The notes beneath the pieces are model-generated. The model ran no database searches and was not told the origin of the DNA. It saw only the letters and a list, made by a program, of their open reading frames with translations. A stretch of DNA of 64,000 nt. It comes from Tragulus kanchil (Eukaryota; Chordata; Mammalia; Artiodactyla; Tragulidae). Shown piece after piece: positions 26,323 through 38,760 of the stretch. The stretch lies in assembly GCA_022376925.1 (NCBI GenBank), contig JAIOJX010000025.1, positions 8,463,141 through 8,527,140 of the forward strand, read 5' to 3'. Position numbers and translations under genes: made by a program. Each line of letters starts with the position of its first letter. Positions within the stretch are counted from its first letter, which is position 1.

Positions 26323-28137
26323 TTGATAAAAGACATTAAGCCACAGAATCCAGATATGCTATGAGCCTCGTGTAGAGTAAAAGTACAAAGAAAACCACAC
26401 CTGGCTGCATCAGAGTTAAGCTGCTAATAAACCAAGACAAATAGAAAAATCTTAAAGCACTCAGAGGGGAAAAATAATCCACACGTTACCTTCAAAGGAG
26501 CAACAATAAAGCACAAGCTTATGTTTTAAGAGAAATGATGGAAATCAGAACAAAATGGCATGGCATGAAAATTCCTTTGAACAAAATACCTTCCCACCTT
26601 CTCACCTAGAATTCTGTGCACAGTAAAAATATTATTTAAAAAAAAGGAAGGCAAAAATTAAGACCTTTTCAGAAAAGCAAAAGCTGAGTATCACCGGTAG
26701 ATCTTTATCTTAAGAAATACTATAGAGTCATTCAGGCATAAGAAAATGATCTCAGATGGAACCACCAGGTTCCATAAAGGAATAAAGAGCACCAGAAAGG
26801 TATGTGGTTAATCTAAATGAATACAGACTGTTTTATAAAAGACAAGTAATTATTTCTTGTGGGTATTTGTATACATATATAGAGAGAGAAGTAAAATATA
26901 TGACAATAGCATAATAAAAGAGAGAGATAAATGGAGTTAAACTTTTGATAATAATTATAAAATTCTATTTGAGGAATTGGTAAAAGTACTAAATAAAGAT
27001 AAACTGTAATAAATCTAGGATGCATGTTGTATTCTATTGTTGCTTCACAAATCACCCCCAAGTTTACTGATGGATCATAGCATTGATTTATTTTGCTTAC
27101 AAATAGGCAATATGACATATAACCTAGAGATAATGAAGATATTAAAGTAATCAGACTGGGGCTTTAAAAATAATAAATGGGTCCCATAAAACAGAATAAA
27201 ATATGAAGAATTTCAACAGAGACCTGGAATATGACATATGGCAAAACAGAGATATGGCAGAACAGAGAACTGGAAAACAAGTAACTGAACTATAGTTTGA
27301 AGCAGAGAGAGAATAAGGGATAGGAAATACAAAAGAGTGTAAGAGATCTATGAAGAACAGTGATACAGTCTAACATGCATAATGGAGTCCTGATAATAGA
27401 GAGGAAATGATGGTTTGGAAAAACTATTCGAAGAAATACTGGCTAAAAACGTTTCAAAGTTGATAAAAGACATTAAGCCACAGAATCCAGATATGCTATG
27501 AGCCTCGTGTAGAGTAAAAGTACAAAGAAAACCACACCTGGCTGCATCAGAGTTAAGCTGCTAATAAACCAAGACAAATAGAAAAATCTTAAAGCACTCA
27601 GAGGGGAAAAATAATCCACACGTTACCTTCAAAGGAGCAACAATAAAGCACAAGCTTATGTTTTAAGAGAAATGATGGAAATCAGAACAAAATGGCATGG
27701 CATGAAAATTCCTTTGAACAAAATACCTTCCCACCTTCTCACCTAGAATTCTGTGCACAGTAAAAATATTATTTAAAAAAAAGGAAGGCAAAAATTAAGA
27801 CCTTTTCAGAAAAGCAAAAGCTGAGTATCACCGGTAGATCTTTATCTTAAGAAATACTATAGAGTCATTCAGGCATAAGAAAATGATCTCAGATGGAACC
27901 ACCAGGTTCCATAAAGGAATAAAGAGCACCAGAAAGGTATGTGGTTAATCTAAATGAATACAGACTGTTTTATAAAAGACAAGTAATTATTTCTTGTGGG
28001 TATTTGTATACATATATAGAGAGAGAAGTAAAATATATGACAATAGCATAATAAAAGAGAGAGATAAATGGAGTTAAACTTTTGATAATAATTATAAAAT
28101 TCTATTTGAGGGGAATTGGTAAAAGTACTAAATAAAG
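24680..28137 (+). repeat. old L1/HAL1-like sequence (inflated by D7 and D8)
   Basis: An A-rich plus strand with half-L1-like stretches such as CCTTTTCAGAAAAGCAAAAG and ACCTAGAATTCTGTGC. No intact frame. I infer an ancient LINE; the exact family is uncertain. About half of the length is duplication. Confidence 0.4.
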
Positions 28138-28253
28138 ATAAACTGTAATAAATCTAGGATGCATGTTGTATTCTATTGTTGCTTCACAAATCACCCCCCA
28201 AGTTTACTGATTCAGAGCAATCATAGCATTGATTTATTTTGCTTACAAATAGG
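25984..28253 (+). repeat. direct duplication D8 (~1.13 kb)
   Basis: Copy A 25984-27115, copy B 27121-28253. It overlaps D7 on the left and D9 on the right, which makes 25284-27115 a short tile duplicated at both ends. The right end of A lacks a few bases present in B. Confidence 0.9.
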
Positions 28254-28660
28254 CAATTTGGCAGAGTTCAGTAGGGACATATTGTCTTCACTCAGAATCA
28301 TCTAGAACTGCTCAAAGTCTGGATTGTGGAACCATTTCAATGCTTGCTAACTTGCCTGCCTAGTTAGTTGGTCTTAGCTATTGGCTGGAAGCTTCATTGG
28401 TCTGTGCCCAGAACACCTACATGTTGTTGTTCCACGTGGCTGGCTGATGTAGCATGGTGGCTGGGTTGGATACTTCGAGAGCCAGGCAGAAGCTGTATTA
28501 CCTTTTCTAGCCTATCTTCAGAAATCATGGGTTGCTTCCATTATATTGTGTTGGTTAGAAGCAAGTCACTAGGACAATCCATATTCAAAGGGAGACTAAA
28601 ACTCTTCCTGTTGATGGGAAGAATATTGCGAAATTTGTGGGCATGTTTGTTTGTTTGTTT
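28150..28660 (+). repeat. ancient mammal-wide repeat, family not named
   Basis: It resembles 34960-35500 in overall plan (GTTGCTTCACAAATC near the start, TAGAAGCAAGTCACTAG near the end), so two members of one old family are likely. Repeated at 29290-29800 through D9. Confidence 0.4.
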
Positions 28661-28695
28661 TTTCAGTTATACTGAAAGAATCATAATTCTCCTTG

Positions 28696-29276
28696 TTCTT
28701 TTTTTTTTTAATTTAAATATAGTTGATTAACAATGTTGTGTTAATTTCTTTTATACAGTAAAGTGATTCACTTATATAATGCACATATATATACATATAT
28801 TCTTTTTAAATATTCTTTTCCATTATGATTTATCATAGGATACTGAATATAATTATCTGTGCTATACAATAGGACCTTGTTTACTCTTTCCACATAGAAA
28901 AGCTTACATCTGCTAACCCCAGCCTCCTGGTCCATCCCTCCCACAACCTCCTCCCCCTTGGAAGCCACCAGTCTGTTCTCTATGCCTGTGAGTCTGTCTC
29001 TGTTTCATAGATGGGTTTATTTGTGTCATATTTTAGACTCCACGTGTATGCGATATCATATGGTATTTGTCTTTCTCTGACTTACCTCACTTAGTATGAT
29101 GATCTCTAGTTGCAGCCCTGTTGCTACAGATGGTCTTATTTCATGTCTGAGTAGTAGTGTATTGTTATCTATGTGACGTATCTTCTTTATCTATTCATCT
29201 GTTGATGGACATTTAGGTTGTTTCCATATCTAGGCTCTTGTGGATAGTGCTACTATGACCATGGGTGCAGGGTTAA
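28696..29276 (-). repeat. ruminant L1 3' end
   Basis: Antisense L1 3' terminus (TAGTTGATTAACAATGTTGT; CTGTGCTATACAATAGGACC). In the D9/D10 copies (29839 onward) the same L1 continues past the solo LTR to about 31215. Short frames such as that at 28768-28968 are part of it. Confidence 0.75.
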
Positions 29277-30407
29277 AGGAATAAACTGTAATAAATCTAG
29301 GATGCATGTTGTATTCTATTGTTGCTTCACAAATCACCCCCCAAGTTTACTGATTCAGAGCAATCATAGCATTGATTTATTTTGCTTACAAATAGGCAAT
29401 TTGGCAGAGTTCAGTAGGGACATATTGTCTTCACTCAGAATCATCTAGAACTGCTCAAAGTCTGGATTGTGGAACCATTTCAATGCTTGCTAACTTGCCT
29501 GCCTAGTTAGTTGGTCTTAGCTATTGGCTGGAAGCTTCATTGGTCTGTGCCCAGAACACCTACATGTTGTTGTTCCACGTGGCTGGCTGATGTAGCATGG
29601 TGGCTGGGTTGGATACTTCGAGAGCCAGGCAGAAGCTGTATTACCTTTTCTAGCCTATCTTCAGAAATCATGGGTTGCTTCCATTATATTGTGTTGGTTA
29701 GAAGCAAGTCACTAGGACAATCCATATTCAAAGGGAGACTAAAACTCTTCCTGTTGATGGGAAGAATATTGCGAAATTTGTGGGCATGTTTGTTTGTTTG
29801 TTTTTTCAGTTATACTGAAAGAATCATAATTCTCCTTGTTCTTTTTTTTTTAATTTAAATATAGTTGATTAACAATGTTGTGTTAATTTCTTTTATACAG
29901 TAAAGTGATTCACTTATATAATGCACATATATATACATATATTCTTTTTAAATATTCTTTTCCATTATGATTTATCATAGGATACTGAATATAATTATCT
30001 GTGCTATACAATAGGACCTTGTTTACTCTTTCCACATAGAAAAGCTTACATCTGCTAACCCCAGCCTCCTGGTCCATCCCTCCCACAACCTCCTCCCCCT
30101 TGGAAGCCACCAGTCTGTTCTCTATGCCTGTGAGTCTGTCTCTGTTTCATAGATGGGTTTATTTGTGTCATATTTTAGACTCCACGTGTATGCGATATCA
30201 TATGGTATTTGTCTTTCTCTGACTTACCTCACTTAGTATGATGATCTCTAGTTGCAGCCCTGTTGCTACAGATGGTCTTATTTCATGTCTGAGTAGTAGT
30301 GTATTGTTATCTATGTGACGTATCTTCTTTATCTATTCATCTGTTGATGGACATTTAGGTTGTTTCCATATCTAGGCTCTTGTGGATAGTGCTACTATGA
30401 CCATGGG

Positions 30408-30967
30408 TGCAGGGTTAAAAGGGAACGCTGTTCTCTTGAGACCTTGAGACTTAGAGACCATAAATATGTCAGGGTCCTCAAGTGCTTTCCTATCTTGTCC
30501 TTTAAAAACTTGTTATGCTTCTTAGAAACAATCCTTATTATTGCTTTGTTTAATCATAGAAAGTCTTAAAATCAACAGAATATGGGGGTGGATGGGAGGA
30601 CTGTATGTGAACATTCCCAGATGCACAAACTTAGGCGGGCCGGGTTCGGAACAGAGTCAGAAGGCTGACTCCCAGTGATATGGAGGTTCACATGACCTCC
30701 TTGAAGTCAACATGTTCCTTGACTCTGAGACTTACCTGCTTCAAAAATATATGTTAGAGATTATGCTAACCTTGAAGTGTACGTGCTTACTGGCCACTTG
30801 TTCTTTGATGAATATTTACTCCTCAGATTCTCATTTTTGTAATCTCAATAAATATGTTCCGATTCTGGGCCTTCAGTCCAAAAGACTTCTGGCCCCCTGA
30901 TCCAGACTGAATCTTAATTGCTGATCTTTGTGCCTTGATTCGGTGTGCCTCTCTGGTTGCTGCAGCA
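30408..30967 (+). mobile_element. solo LTR, 560 bp, inserted in L1
   Basis: Ends TG...CA, flanked by a perfect 6-base target duplication CATGGG (30402-30407 and 30968-30973). The host L1 sequence continues across it. It has an AATAAA poly(A) signal near 30848 in plus orientation. A 6-base duplication fits a class II (ERVK-like) endogenous retrovirus; no internal region remains, so it arose by LTR recombination. The copy at 31589-32148, with the same flanks, is a D10 duplicate. Confidence 0.82.
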
Positions 30968-30973
30968 CATGGG

Positions 30974-31340
30974 GGTGAATGTATCTTTTTGAATTAGAGT
31001 TTTGTCTGGATATATATATGCCCAGAAGTGGAATTGCTGGATCATAGGGTAACTCTATTTTTAGTTTTCTGGGGAACCCTCATACTATTTGCTATAGTGG
31101 CTATACCAATTTACATTTCCACCAACAGTCTAGGAGGGTTTGTCTCCACATTTTCTCCAACATGTGTTATTTGTACTTTTTAATGGTGGCCATTCTAACT
31201 GGTGTGAGATGATATAATAAAGCTAGAGTTAATAAAATAGGAAACAAAGATACAATGAGATAAACAAACTCAAAAGTTTATTCTTTGGTAATTCTAATAA
31301 AACCTCTAGCAAGATCAATTAAAGAAATATAGAGCATAAA
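30974..31340 (-). repeat. L1 continuation beyond the LTR, then a second L1 piece
   Basis: 30974-31215 is antisense L1 (GGAATTGCTGGATCATA; CACCAACAGTCTAGGAGGGT). 31216-31340 reads as plus-strand L1 ORF2-like sequence. Both are repeated at 32155-32523. Confidence 0.6.
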
Positions 31341-31588
31341 TATTTGTGTCATATTTTAGACTCCACGTGTATGCGATATCATATGGTATTTGTCTTTCTC
31401 TGACTTACCTCACTTAGTATGATGATCTCTAGTTGCAGCCCTGTTGCTACAGATGGTCTTATTTCATGTCTGAGTAGTAGTGTATTGTTATCTATGTGAC
31501 GTATCTTCTTTATCTATTCATCTGTTGATGGACATTTAGGTTGTTTCCATATCTAGGCTCTTGTGGATAGTGCTACTATGACCATGGG

Positions 31589-32148
31589 TGCAGGGTTAAA
31601 AGGGAACGCTGTTCTCTTGAGACCTTGAGACTTAGAGACCATAAATATGTCAGGGTCCTCAAGTGCTTTCCTATCTTGTCCTTTAAAAACTTGTTATGCT
31701 TCTTAGAAACAATCCTTATTATTGCTTTGTTTAATCATAGAAAGTCTTAAAATCAACAGAATATGGGGGTGGATGGGAGGACTGTATGTGAACATTCCCA
31801 GATGCACAAACTTAGGCGGGCCGGGTTCGGAACAGAGTCAGAAGGCTGACTCCCAGTGATATGGAGGTTCACATGACCTCCTTGAAGTCAACATGTTCCT
31901 TGACTCTGAGACTTACCTGCTTCAAAAATATATGTTAGAGATTATGCTAACCTTGAAGTGTACGTGCTTACTGGCCACTTGTTCTTTGATGAATATTTAC
32001 TCCTCAGATTCTCATTTTTGTAATCTCAATAAATATGTTCCGATTCTGGGCCTTCAGTCCAAAAGACTTCTGGCCCCCTGACCCAGACTGAATCTTAATT
32101 GCTGATCTTTGTGCCTTGATTCGGTGTGCCTCTCTGGTTGCTGCAGCA
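31589..32148 (+). mobile_element. duplicate copy of the 560-bp solo LTR
   Basis: Same length, ends and CATGGG flanks as 30408-30967. Sharing the flank shows duplication of the locus, not an independent insertion. Confidence 0.85.
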
Positions 32149-32824
32149 CATGGGGGTGAATGTATCTTTTTGAATTAGAGTTTTGTCTGGATATATATAT
32201 GCCCAGAAGTGGAATTGCTGGATCATATGGCAATTCTATTTTTAGTTTTCTGAGGAACCCTCATACTATTTGCTATAGTGGCTATACCAATTTACATTTC
32301 CACCAACAGTCTAGGAGGGTTTGTCTCCACATTTTCTCCAACATGTGTTATTTGTACTTTTTAATGGTGGCCATTCTAACTGGTGTGAGATGATATAATA
32401 AAGCTAGAGTTAATAAAATAGGAAACAAAGATACAATGAGATAAACAAACTCAAAAGTTTATTCTTTGGTAATTCTAATAAAACCTCTAGCAAGATCAAT
32501 TAAAGAAATATAGAGCATAAATAGCGTTAGTATTGAAAAAGGGATGTAACTGAGATGCAACAGGGCTATATTTGATTGAAAAAGGTTTTCATGTTCATTA
32601 CAAACAGAATTTCTTTTCAGTATTGGCTCTGATGGCTAACAGGGGTGGGCAACAAATGTAGGTCCACTAGATCCTCCTGCAGCTGAATGCTTGGCAGCCC
32701 TCTCTAGTCTCTCAGTGCATTGGCTGATAACTTCCCTTACCACAGGACTCTCTCCACATTACTAGTGTAAATGACACAAATTTATGCTGCCTAACAATGT
32801 AGATATAAATGTTTTTTCCAACCT

Positions 32825-33662
32825 TTTCTTTTATTGAAGTACAACACTCACACAAATGCACAAACCAAATAATCAGCTCAGTGGATTAAGATGATGTAAA
32901 CACGTATGTAATGACTACACAAGGCAAGGTATATGAAGTTGCCAACACCTTAGAAACCCCCTACAAGCCTCCTCCTAACTACCACTTTTTCCCTCATCCC
33001 CAAGGTAATCACTACTGTGACTTCTAACTGTACAGTTTAGATATGCCTGGGTCTTGAACTTTGTAGAAATTGCACTCATGGAGAATATATACTTTTTTTT
33101 GCCAGGGGATGGTGGTGGAGGGAGGGGGCGGGCAGGCCACTTCTATTGGTCTTTCATTTATCTATTTTCATCCATCTTTGTTCTTTGACCCGGTGTCCTT
33201 ACCCACTGGACCAGTAGGGAAGCCCGAGAACATATACTTTTGTTCCTGGCTTCTTTCAGTCAATGCTCTTTGAAATTCATTCATTCTGCAGCATGTAGGT
33301 GACTTTGGTTTAGAATGTATTTTTATACATTCTACTCTTAATGGACATTAAGAGTATTTTTAGTTTGGGGCTATTATATATAATGCTGCCATGAGCATTT
33401 TTGGTAATCCTAATGGCCCATATGTGCAAGCATTTCTGTTAGATATCTTCCTAGGAATACATGTATTCCTAGGTCATATGATCCTTTTTATTGAATAATG
33501 CCAACTGTTTTCAGAGTTGAAGCAATTCACATTCCTAGCAGCAGCAGTTGAGAATTCTTATTGTTTCACATTCTTACCAACACTTTGAATTATTGTTTGT
33601 TTCAGTTTTAGCCATTCTGATAGATTTCTAATGCTCTCATGGTGACATTAATTTGCATGGCC
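32825..33662 (-). repeat. old L1 3' region interrupted by a SINE
   Basis: Antisense LINE sequence on both sides of 33094-33225 (GCATGTAGGTGACTTTGG; TAATGCTGCCATGAGCATTT; CATTCTTACCAACACTTTG). 32524-32824 is unassigned. Confidence 0.55.
33094..33225 (-). repeat. internally deleted tRNA-Glu SINE
   Basis: It keeps the tail side (CCACTTCTATTGGTCTTTCA) and the very tRNA start (CCCACTGGACCAGTAGGGAA) but lacks about 200 bases between. Flanked by GAGAAYATATACTTTT (33078-33093, 33226-33241). Confidence 0.75.
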
Positions 33663-34070
33663 CTTGTATTAGTTTCATGTGACTAGTGAAACAAAGTATC
33701 ATAAACTTAGTGTCTTAAATAACAGAAGTTTATGTTCTCACAGATCTGGAGTCCAAAATTTGAAATCAGTTTCTGGACCAAGAGTACAGAGTCAGCAGGG
33801 ATACAGTGCTAACAGGTGTGAATCCACTCAGGTCTGGCGGCCAGCACTCCTTAGCCACATCACTCCAGTCTCTATCTCCATGGTTACACTGCCTTCTCTT
33901 CTTCTCTATGTCAGATGTCCTCTGCCTCTGTTTTATATGGAAACTTGCGATTACATTTAGGGCCACCAGCTAATACAGGAAATCCACCTCATAATCCTTA
34001 ATTGTATCTTCAAAGTCCTTGTTTTCATAAAAGATAACATTCATATTTTTCAGGGACAAGGATATCTCCT
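33663..34070 (-). repeat. MLT1-like LTR, antisense
   Basis: Starts TTGTATTAGTTTCATGTGAC, then TAACAGAAGTTTATGTTCTC and ATTTAGGGCCACC, the complement of the MaLR pattern seen at 274-672. Confidence 0.55.
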
Positions 34071-34414
34071 GAGAGGCCATTACTCAGCACGCAACATTCC
34101 TTACCTTGATTAATTTTCACAGGTTTTTGATCACTTGGATATCATCTGTGATGTCTGCTTAAGTTTTACAGTTGCCAAAATTCTATCAGTACCAACCTTA
34201 AAACAGTCTCCACTTTTAGTGTTTCCTGAAGCCCAACAACCTGCTTGTTAGCAACTAAAATATCAGTCAGAACTCCAGGACATTTATACCAACCAATGGC
34301 ACTGAGGAAGGGATCATTTGAATGGCCGCTTCAGGGTTACAGGAACCACCTTCATATAAAGTTTTTAGAAGCCTATCGTTGGTGGGCTGAAGTCCTCTTA
34401 ATATCCAGGTACTA

Positions 34415-34715
34415 TGGTCGGAATGTTTATGTGTGCCGCCCATTCATATGTTGAAATCCTAGCCCTCAAAGGTGATGATATTATTTGGGAAGTGATCAGG
34501 TCATGAAGGTGGAGCCCTCATGAATAAGAGTAGTGTTCTTATTAGTATTCTTGAGAGATCCCACAGAGCTCCCTAATCCCTTCCAATGAAAAGCCTTCAA
34601 TGAAAAAAGCCCCCCTTGATCTCAGACTTCCAGATTTCCAAACCATGAGAGAAATTTCTGTCATTTATTCCGTGGTATTTTGTTATAGCTGCCTCAGCAG
34701 GCTAAGACACCAAGT
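34415..34715 (+). repeat. MLT1-like LTR
   Basis: TATGTTGAAATCCTAGCCCT, GGTGGAGCCCTCATGAATAA and the closing GGTATTTTGTTATAGCTGCC are characteristic MLT1. Its last ~115 bases are repeated at 35730-35845. Confidence 0.75.
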
Positions 34716-36853
34716 TACAAAGATCAGGGAGAAATCTTGCAGAATTTCAGATATGTGGCTGAAAGTGAGTAGTCAGGGAACCACCCTAGTAAATGGTATT
34801 GCTATGTAATTATATTCTCATGTGATAAATCCAATTAATCTTCTCTTTATTTAGTATGGATAGTCATAATTGTTACTTGTGTTATCTAGCAATCTAAAAA
34901 GTAAGAAGTCGACACACAAGTTTCAAGATGGGGGGCTGACTGTGTTATCCCTTGCTGTGTAATTACTTACTCCAAGATTTGGTAGGTTAAAATCACCTTT
35001 CTCATCTCACAGTTTCTGAAGTTCAGGAGTCCAGACATGGCTTAACTGAGTCCTCTGTTTCAGGGTTTCTTCCTGGTTGTAATGAAGGTGCCAGCAGGAC
35101 TGCAGTCCCCTTCAGAGATCAGCTTGAGAGGGATCTATTTTCAAGCCCCTTTAAATGGTTGCTGGCAGGATTTGGTTCTTTATTGAGAGACTGAAGAACT
35201 AGGAGAGACTAGGTTCCTCCAATGCTTTACTCCTTGCCATGTGATCCTCTTCACAGAGCAGCTTAAAACTTAGAAGCTTGCTTCACCAGAGCAAGCAAAC
35301 AAAAAGGCAAGAGAGTGCCAGTTGAAGGAAGTCACTGTCTTTCCAGACCTAATATTGGAAGAGACAACCCACCATTTTTGCCATATTCTATTCATCAGTA
35401 GCCAGTCACTAGATCTACTCCACACTCAACAAAGGGATTCCACAAGGGCAGGGATACCGGGAAACTGGGATCATTAAGAACCACTTTAGAAAATGCCTAG
35501 CACATGAACTACCAGCCAACTTAGAGACAGTAAGATCCACATCTAATTCATTGTATCCTTCATAACTCCTTCTACTAGCAGACAATTTTTAACTTTGATA
35601 TTGATAAGTGATTCAGATTATTTTTCTTTTAGTAAGCATTATTCTGATTTCAACCACCTTTATGGCAGGTTCTTAAAATGTCCCTATTCTGTTGGATTTG
35701 ATCTTACTCCCAGGAGAGGAAAAGGAAAATGAAAAAGCCCCTTGATCTCAGACTTCCAGATTTCCAAACCATGAGAGAAATTTCTGTCATTTATTCCGTG
35801 GTATTTTGTTATAGCTGCCTCAGCAGGCTAAGACACCAAGTTACAAAGATCAGGGAGAAATCTTGCAGAATTTCAGATATGTGGCTGAAAGTGAGTAGTC
35901 AGGGAACCACCCTAGTAAATGGTATTGCTATGTAATTATATTCTCATGTGATAAATCCAATTAATCTTCTCTTTATTTAGTATGGATAGTCATAATTGTT
36001 ACTTGTGTTATCTAGCAATCTAAAAAGTAAGAAGTCGACACACAAGTTTCAAGATGGGGGGCTGACTGTGTTATCCCTTGCTGTGTAATTACTTACTCCA
36101 AGATTTGGTAGGTTAAAATCACCTTTCTCATCTCACAGTTTCTGAAGTTCAGGAGTCCAGACATGGCTTAACTGAGTCCTCTGTTTCAGGGTTTCTTCCT
36201 GGTTGTAATGAAGGTGCCAGCAGGACTGCAGTCCCCTTCAGAGATCAGCTTGAGAGGGATCTATTTTCAAGCCCCTTTAAATGGTTGCTGGCAGGATTTG
36301 GTTCTTTATTGAGAGACTGAAGAACTAGGAGAGACTAGGTTCCTCCAATGCTTTACTCCTTGCCATGTGATCCTCTTCACAGAGCAGCTTAAAACTTAGA
36401 AGCTTGCTTCACCAGAGCAAGCAAACAAAAAGGCAAGAGAGTGCCAGTTGAAGGAAGTCACTGTCTTTCCAGACCTAATATTGGAAGAGACAACCCACCA
36501 TTTTTGCCATATTCTATTCATCAGTAGCCAGTCACTAGATCTACTCCACACTCAACAAAGGGATTCCACAAGGGCAGGGATACCGGGAAACTGGGATCAT
36601 TAAGAACCACTTTAGAAAATGCCTAGCACATGAACTACCAGCCAACTTAGAGACAGTAAGATCCACATCTAATTCATTGTATCCTTCATAACTCCTTCTA
36701 CTAGCAGACAATTTTTAACTTTGATATTGATAAGTGATTCAGATTATTTTTCTTTTAGTAAGCATTATTCTGATTTCAACCACCTTTATGGCAGGTTCTT
36801 AAAATGTCCCTATTCTGTTGGATTTGATCTTACTCCCAGGAGAGGAAGGAAAA
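34599..36853 (+). repeat. direct duplication D11 (~1.125 kb)
   Basis: Copy A 34599-35723, copy B 35728-36853. Very few differences, mainly at the left edge (AAAAAAGCCCCC versus AAAAAGCCCC). It holds the end of an MLT1-like LTR and an older repeat. Confidence 0.9.
34960..35500 (+). repeat. ancient mammal-wide repeat, family not named
   Basis: Starts TGCTGTGTAATTACTTACTC and ends near GGATCATTAAGAACCACTTT. Same plan as 28150-28660. Repeated at about 36088-36628. 36854-37559 is unassigned. Confidence 0.4.
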
Positions 36854-37559
36854 TATGGAAAACCAGGTAAGTTTTAATTTGTTCTAGGATAAAGGTAAGT
36901 GAATTCTGCGATCTTTAGCTAAAATTATGCAAACCTTTTTTCTTACCATCTTATCTTATCTGCCTTTATCTGATTGTGAAACCATAAAATAGTTATAATT
37001 TTCATTTTTTTCTTTTTAAACAAAATCTATAAATCTCAAATAGTATTTTTAGTAGGGAAACATTTTACAATGGAAATACTCCAATAAATTTCACATCATC
37101 TTAAAGAGCTAATTTCTGCTAGAAGTAGTCATAGGTGCCTGAGTATGTTCCAGAATAACTCAAGAGTTCTGGCCTGGTCCTGAACCTTCCTCTTGTAACA
37201 GTATTTATAGGACAGTTTTTAGAGTTTAAGGCGCTTTAGTTGGGTCCAAACATAAAGCAAACTCAAACATAGGTAGTGCTTAAAAAAACTCTTTTACTCC
37301 AGCATTAAATTAAATCCAGATCATCTCAACTAAAAAAATGACTGTTTTTCAAATGGAAAATTCTATGGTGTGATAATCACCATGTCCCCCACTTCTTAAT
37401 TCTCAGAATTAGACTACAGTCTGGTAGGACAAATAGAGTTATTGGAGAATAAATACTGTTAAAAGACAGAGCATTGCTATCTAATGGTTACATAGTTTGA
37501 ACATCTATAGAAATAATCTCATGAAATAAACTTTTTAAAATTAAAAACGGAACCATAAA

Positions 37560-38760
37560 TGAAATCAAAAAACAGATTACAGAAAAATGCATGCAAAACA
37601 TATGACAAGATTAATTTCCTTCACATATAAAGGGGTCCCAGAAATCCATAAATTTTAAAAAATCAAACAATAGGTGAAAGACATGGATAGACAAAACACA
37701 GAAAGGAAAAACTGGATACTAAACATGAAAAGATATTATGGTTTCATGATCAGATAAAGGCAGATCAGATTTAAAGCCATGATGAGATACTACTTGAAAC
37801 TTGTTTGACTGCAGAAATCAAATTTAGTAATACCTTATTTTTAAAATGGGCATTTTCATATACTATTAGGAGTGTAATTTGGCAAAAATATTTTTCAAAA
37901 ACAGTATCTATCAAAAAATGTTTGGGCTTCCCTGGTGGTCCAGTGGGTAAGGACACCGCCTTGCAGTGCAAGGGGAGCCGGTTCCATCCCTGGCCTGGGA
38001 AGATCCCACGTGCCGCAGAGCGGCTGGACCGATGTGTCCAGTTACCGAGCCGGAGCTCTGGAGTGCATGCGCCCAGAGCCGGTGCTCTGCGACAACAGAG
38101 GCCACCGCGATGGGAGGCCCGCAGGAGCCAAAGAGCAAGGATGGATGAAACTAGACAAACGAAAGACCAGTGAAAGTGGCCCACCCACCCCCTTCCCTCC
38201 CCACCACCGCCTAAAAAAAAAAAAAATGTTTACTATACATATATAATTGATACATGTATGGCAGAAACAAATACAATATTGTACAGCAATTATCCTCCAC
38301 TTACAAAATAATTTTTTTAATGCATATAGCTTTTGACCCAACTATTTTACTTGTAAGAATTAATTCTACAGATATATTCACATCTATATAGAAACATATG
38401 TATAAGTATGTTAAGGAAAAGATTAGAAATAGAAAATGTCCATCAGTAGAAGACTGTTAGGTATAATGTAATCTTTACAATGGGATATTATATAGCCATT
38501 AGAATGAGTCACTATTTGTTTTGCTCTGGAACTATCACTAAAATATTTTAAGTGAAAAAAAAATGATATGTAATGTATGGAGTATGCTATCATTTTTGGA
38601 AAAATTTATTCTTTATTCATGTGCATATGTATGTGCATCTTCTGCAATCATAAGAAACTGGTAAAAAATAATTATCTCTGAGGAGACCTGGGGTTTTGAA
38701 CTTGTTTGTGTGTATTTTTAAGTGTATTATCACTTAAAAATATAAATCTTTTTATGACCT
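37560..38760 (+). repeat. old L1 3' region with nested SINE and younger L1 tail
   Basis: L1-type plus-strand sequence before (GCCATGATGAGATACTACTT) and after (AAATGTCCATCAGTAGAAGA) the inserts. A short younger L1 3' terminus lies at about 38228-38320. The right part is repeated to 39880. Confidence 0.6.

Larger units (their letters stand above)
28138..30419 (+). repeat. direct duplication D9 (~1.14 kb)
   Basis: Copy A 28138-29277, copy B 29282-30419, abutting. It covers an old repeat and the 3' end of a minus-strand L1 and stops just inside the solo LTR. Confidence 0.9.
30162..32523 (+). repeat. direct duplication D10 (~1.18 kb)
   Basis: Copy A 30162-31340, copy B 31343-32523, the longest unit. 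It contains the whole solo LTR. Four differences cluster in 40 bases of L1 (about 31047-31080 versus 32227-32260) while the rest is nearly identical. Confidence 0.9.

Noticed and set aside
24178..28253. A satellite or CRISPR-like array because of the three-copy block
   Set aside because: Copies are over 1 kb apart, not short regular repeats with spacers, and arise from overlapping duplications in a mammalian genome.
37771..38184. A 137-codon minus-strand frame and many similar 60-130-codon frames
   Set aside because: They lie in the tRNA-Glu SINE, which is open in several frames; the same peptide fragments recur at every SINE copy.
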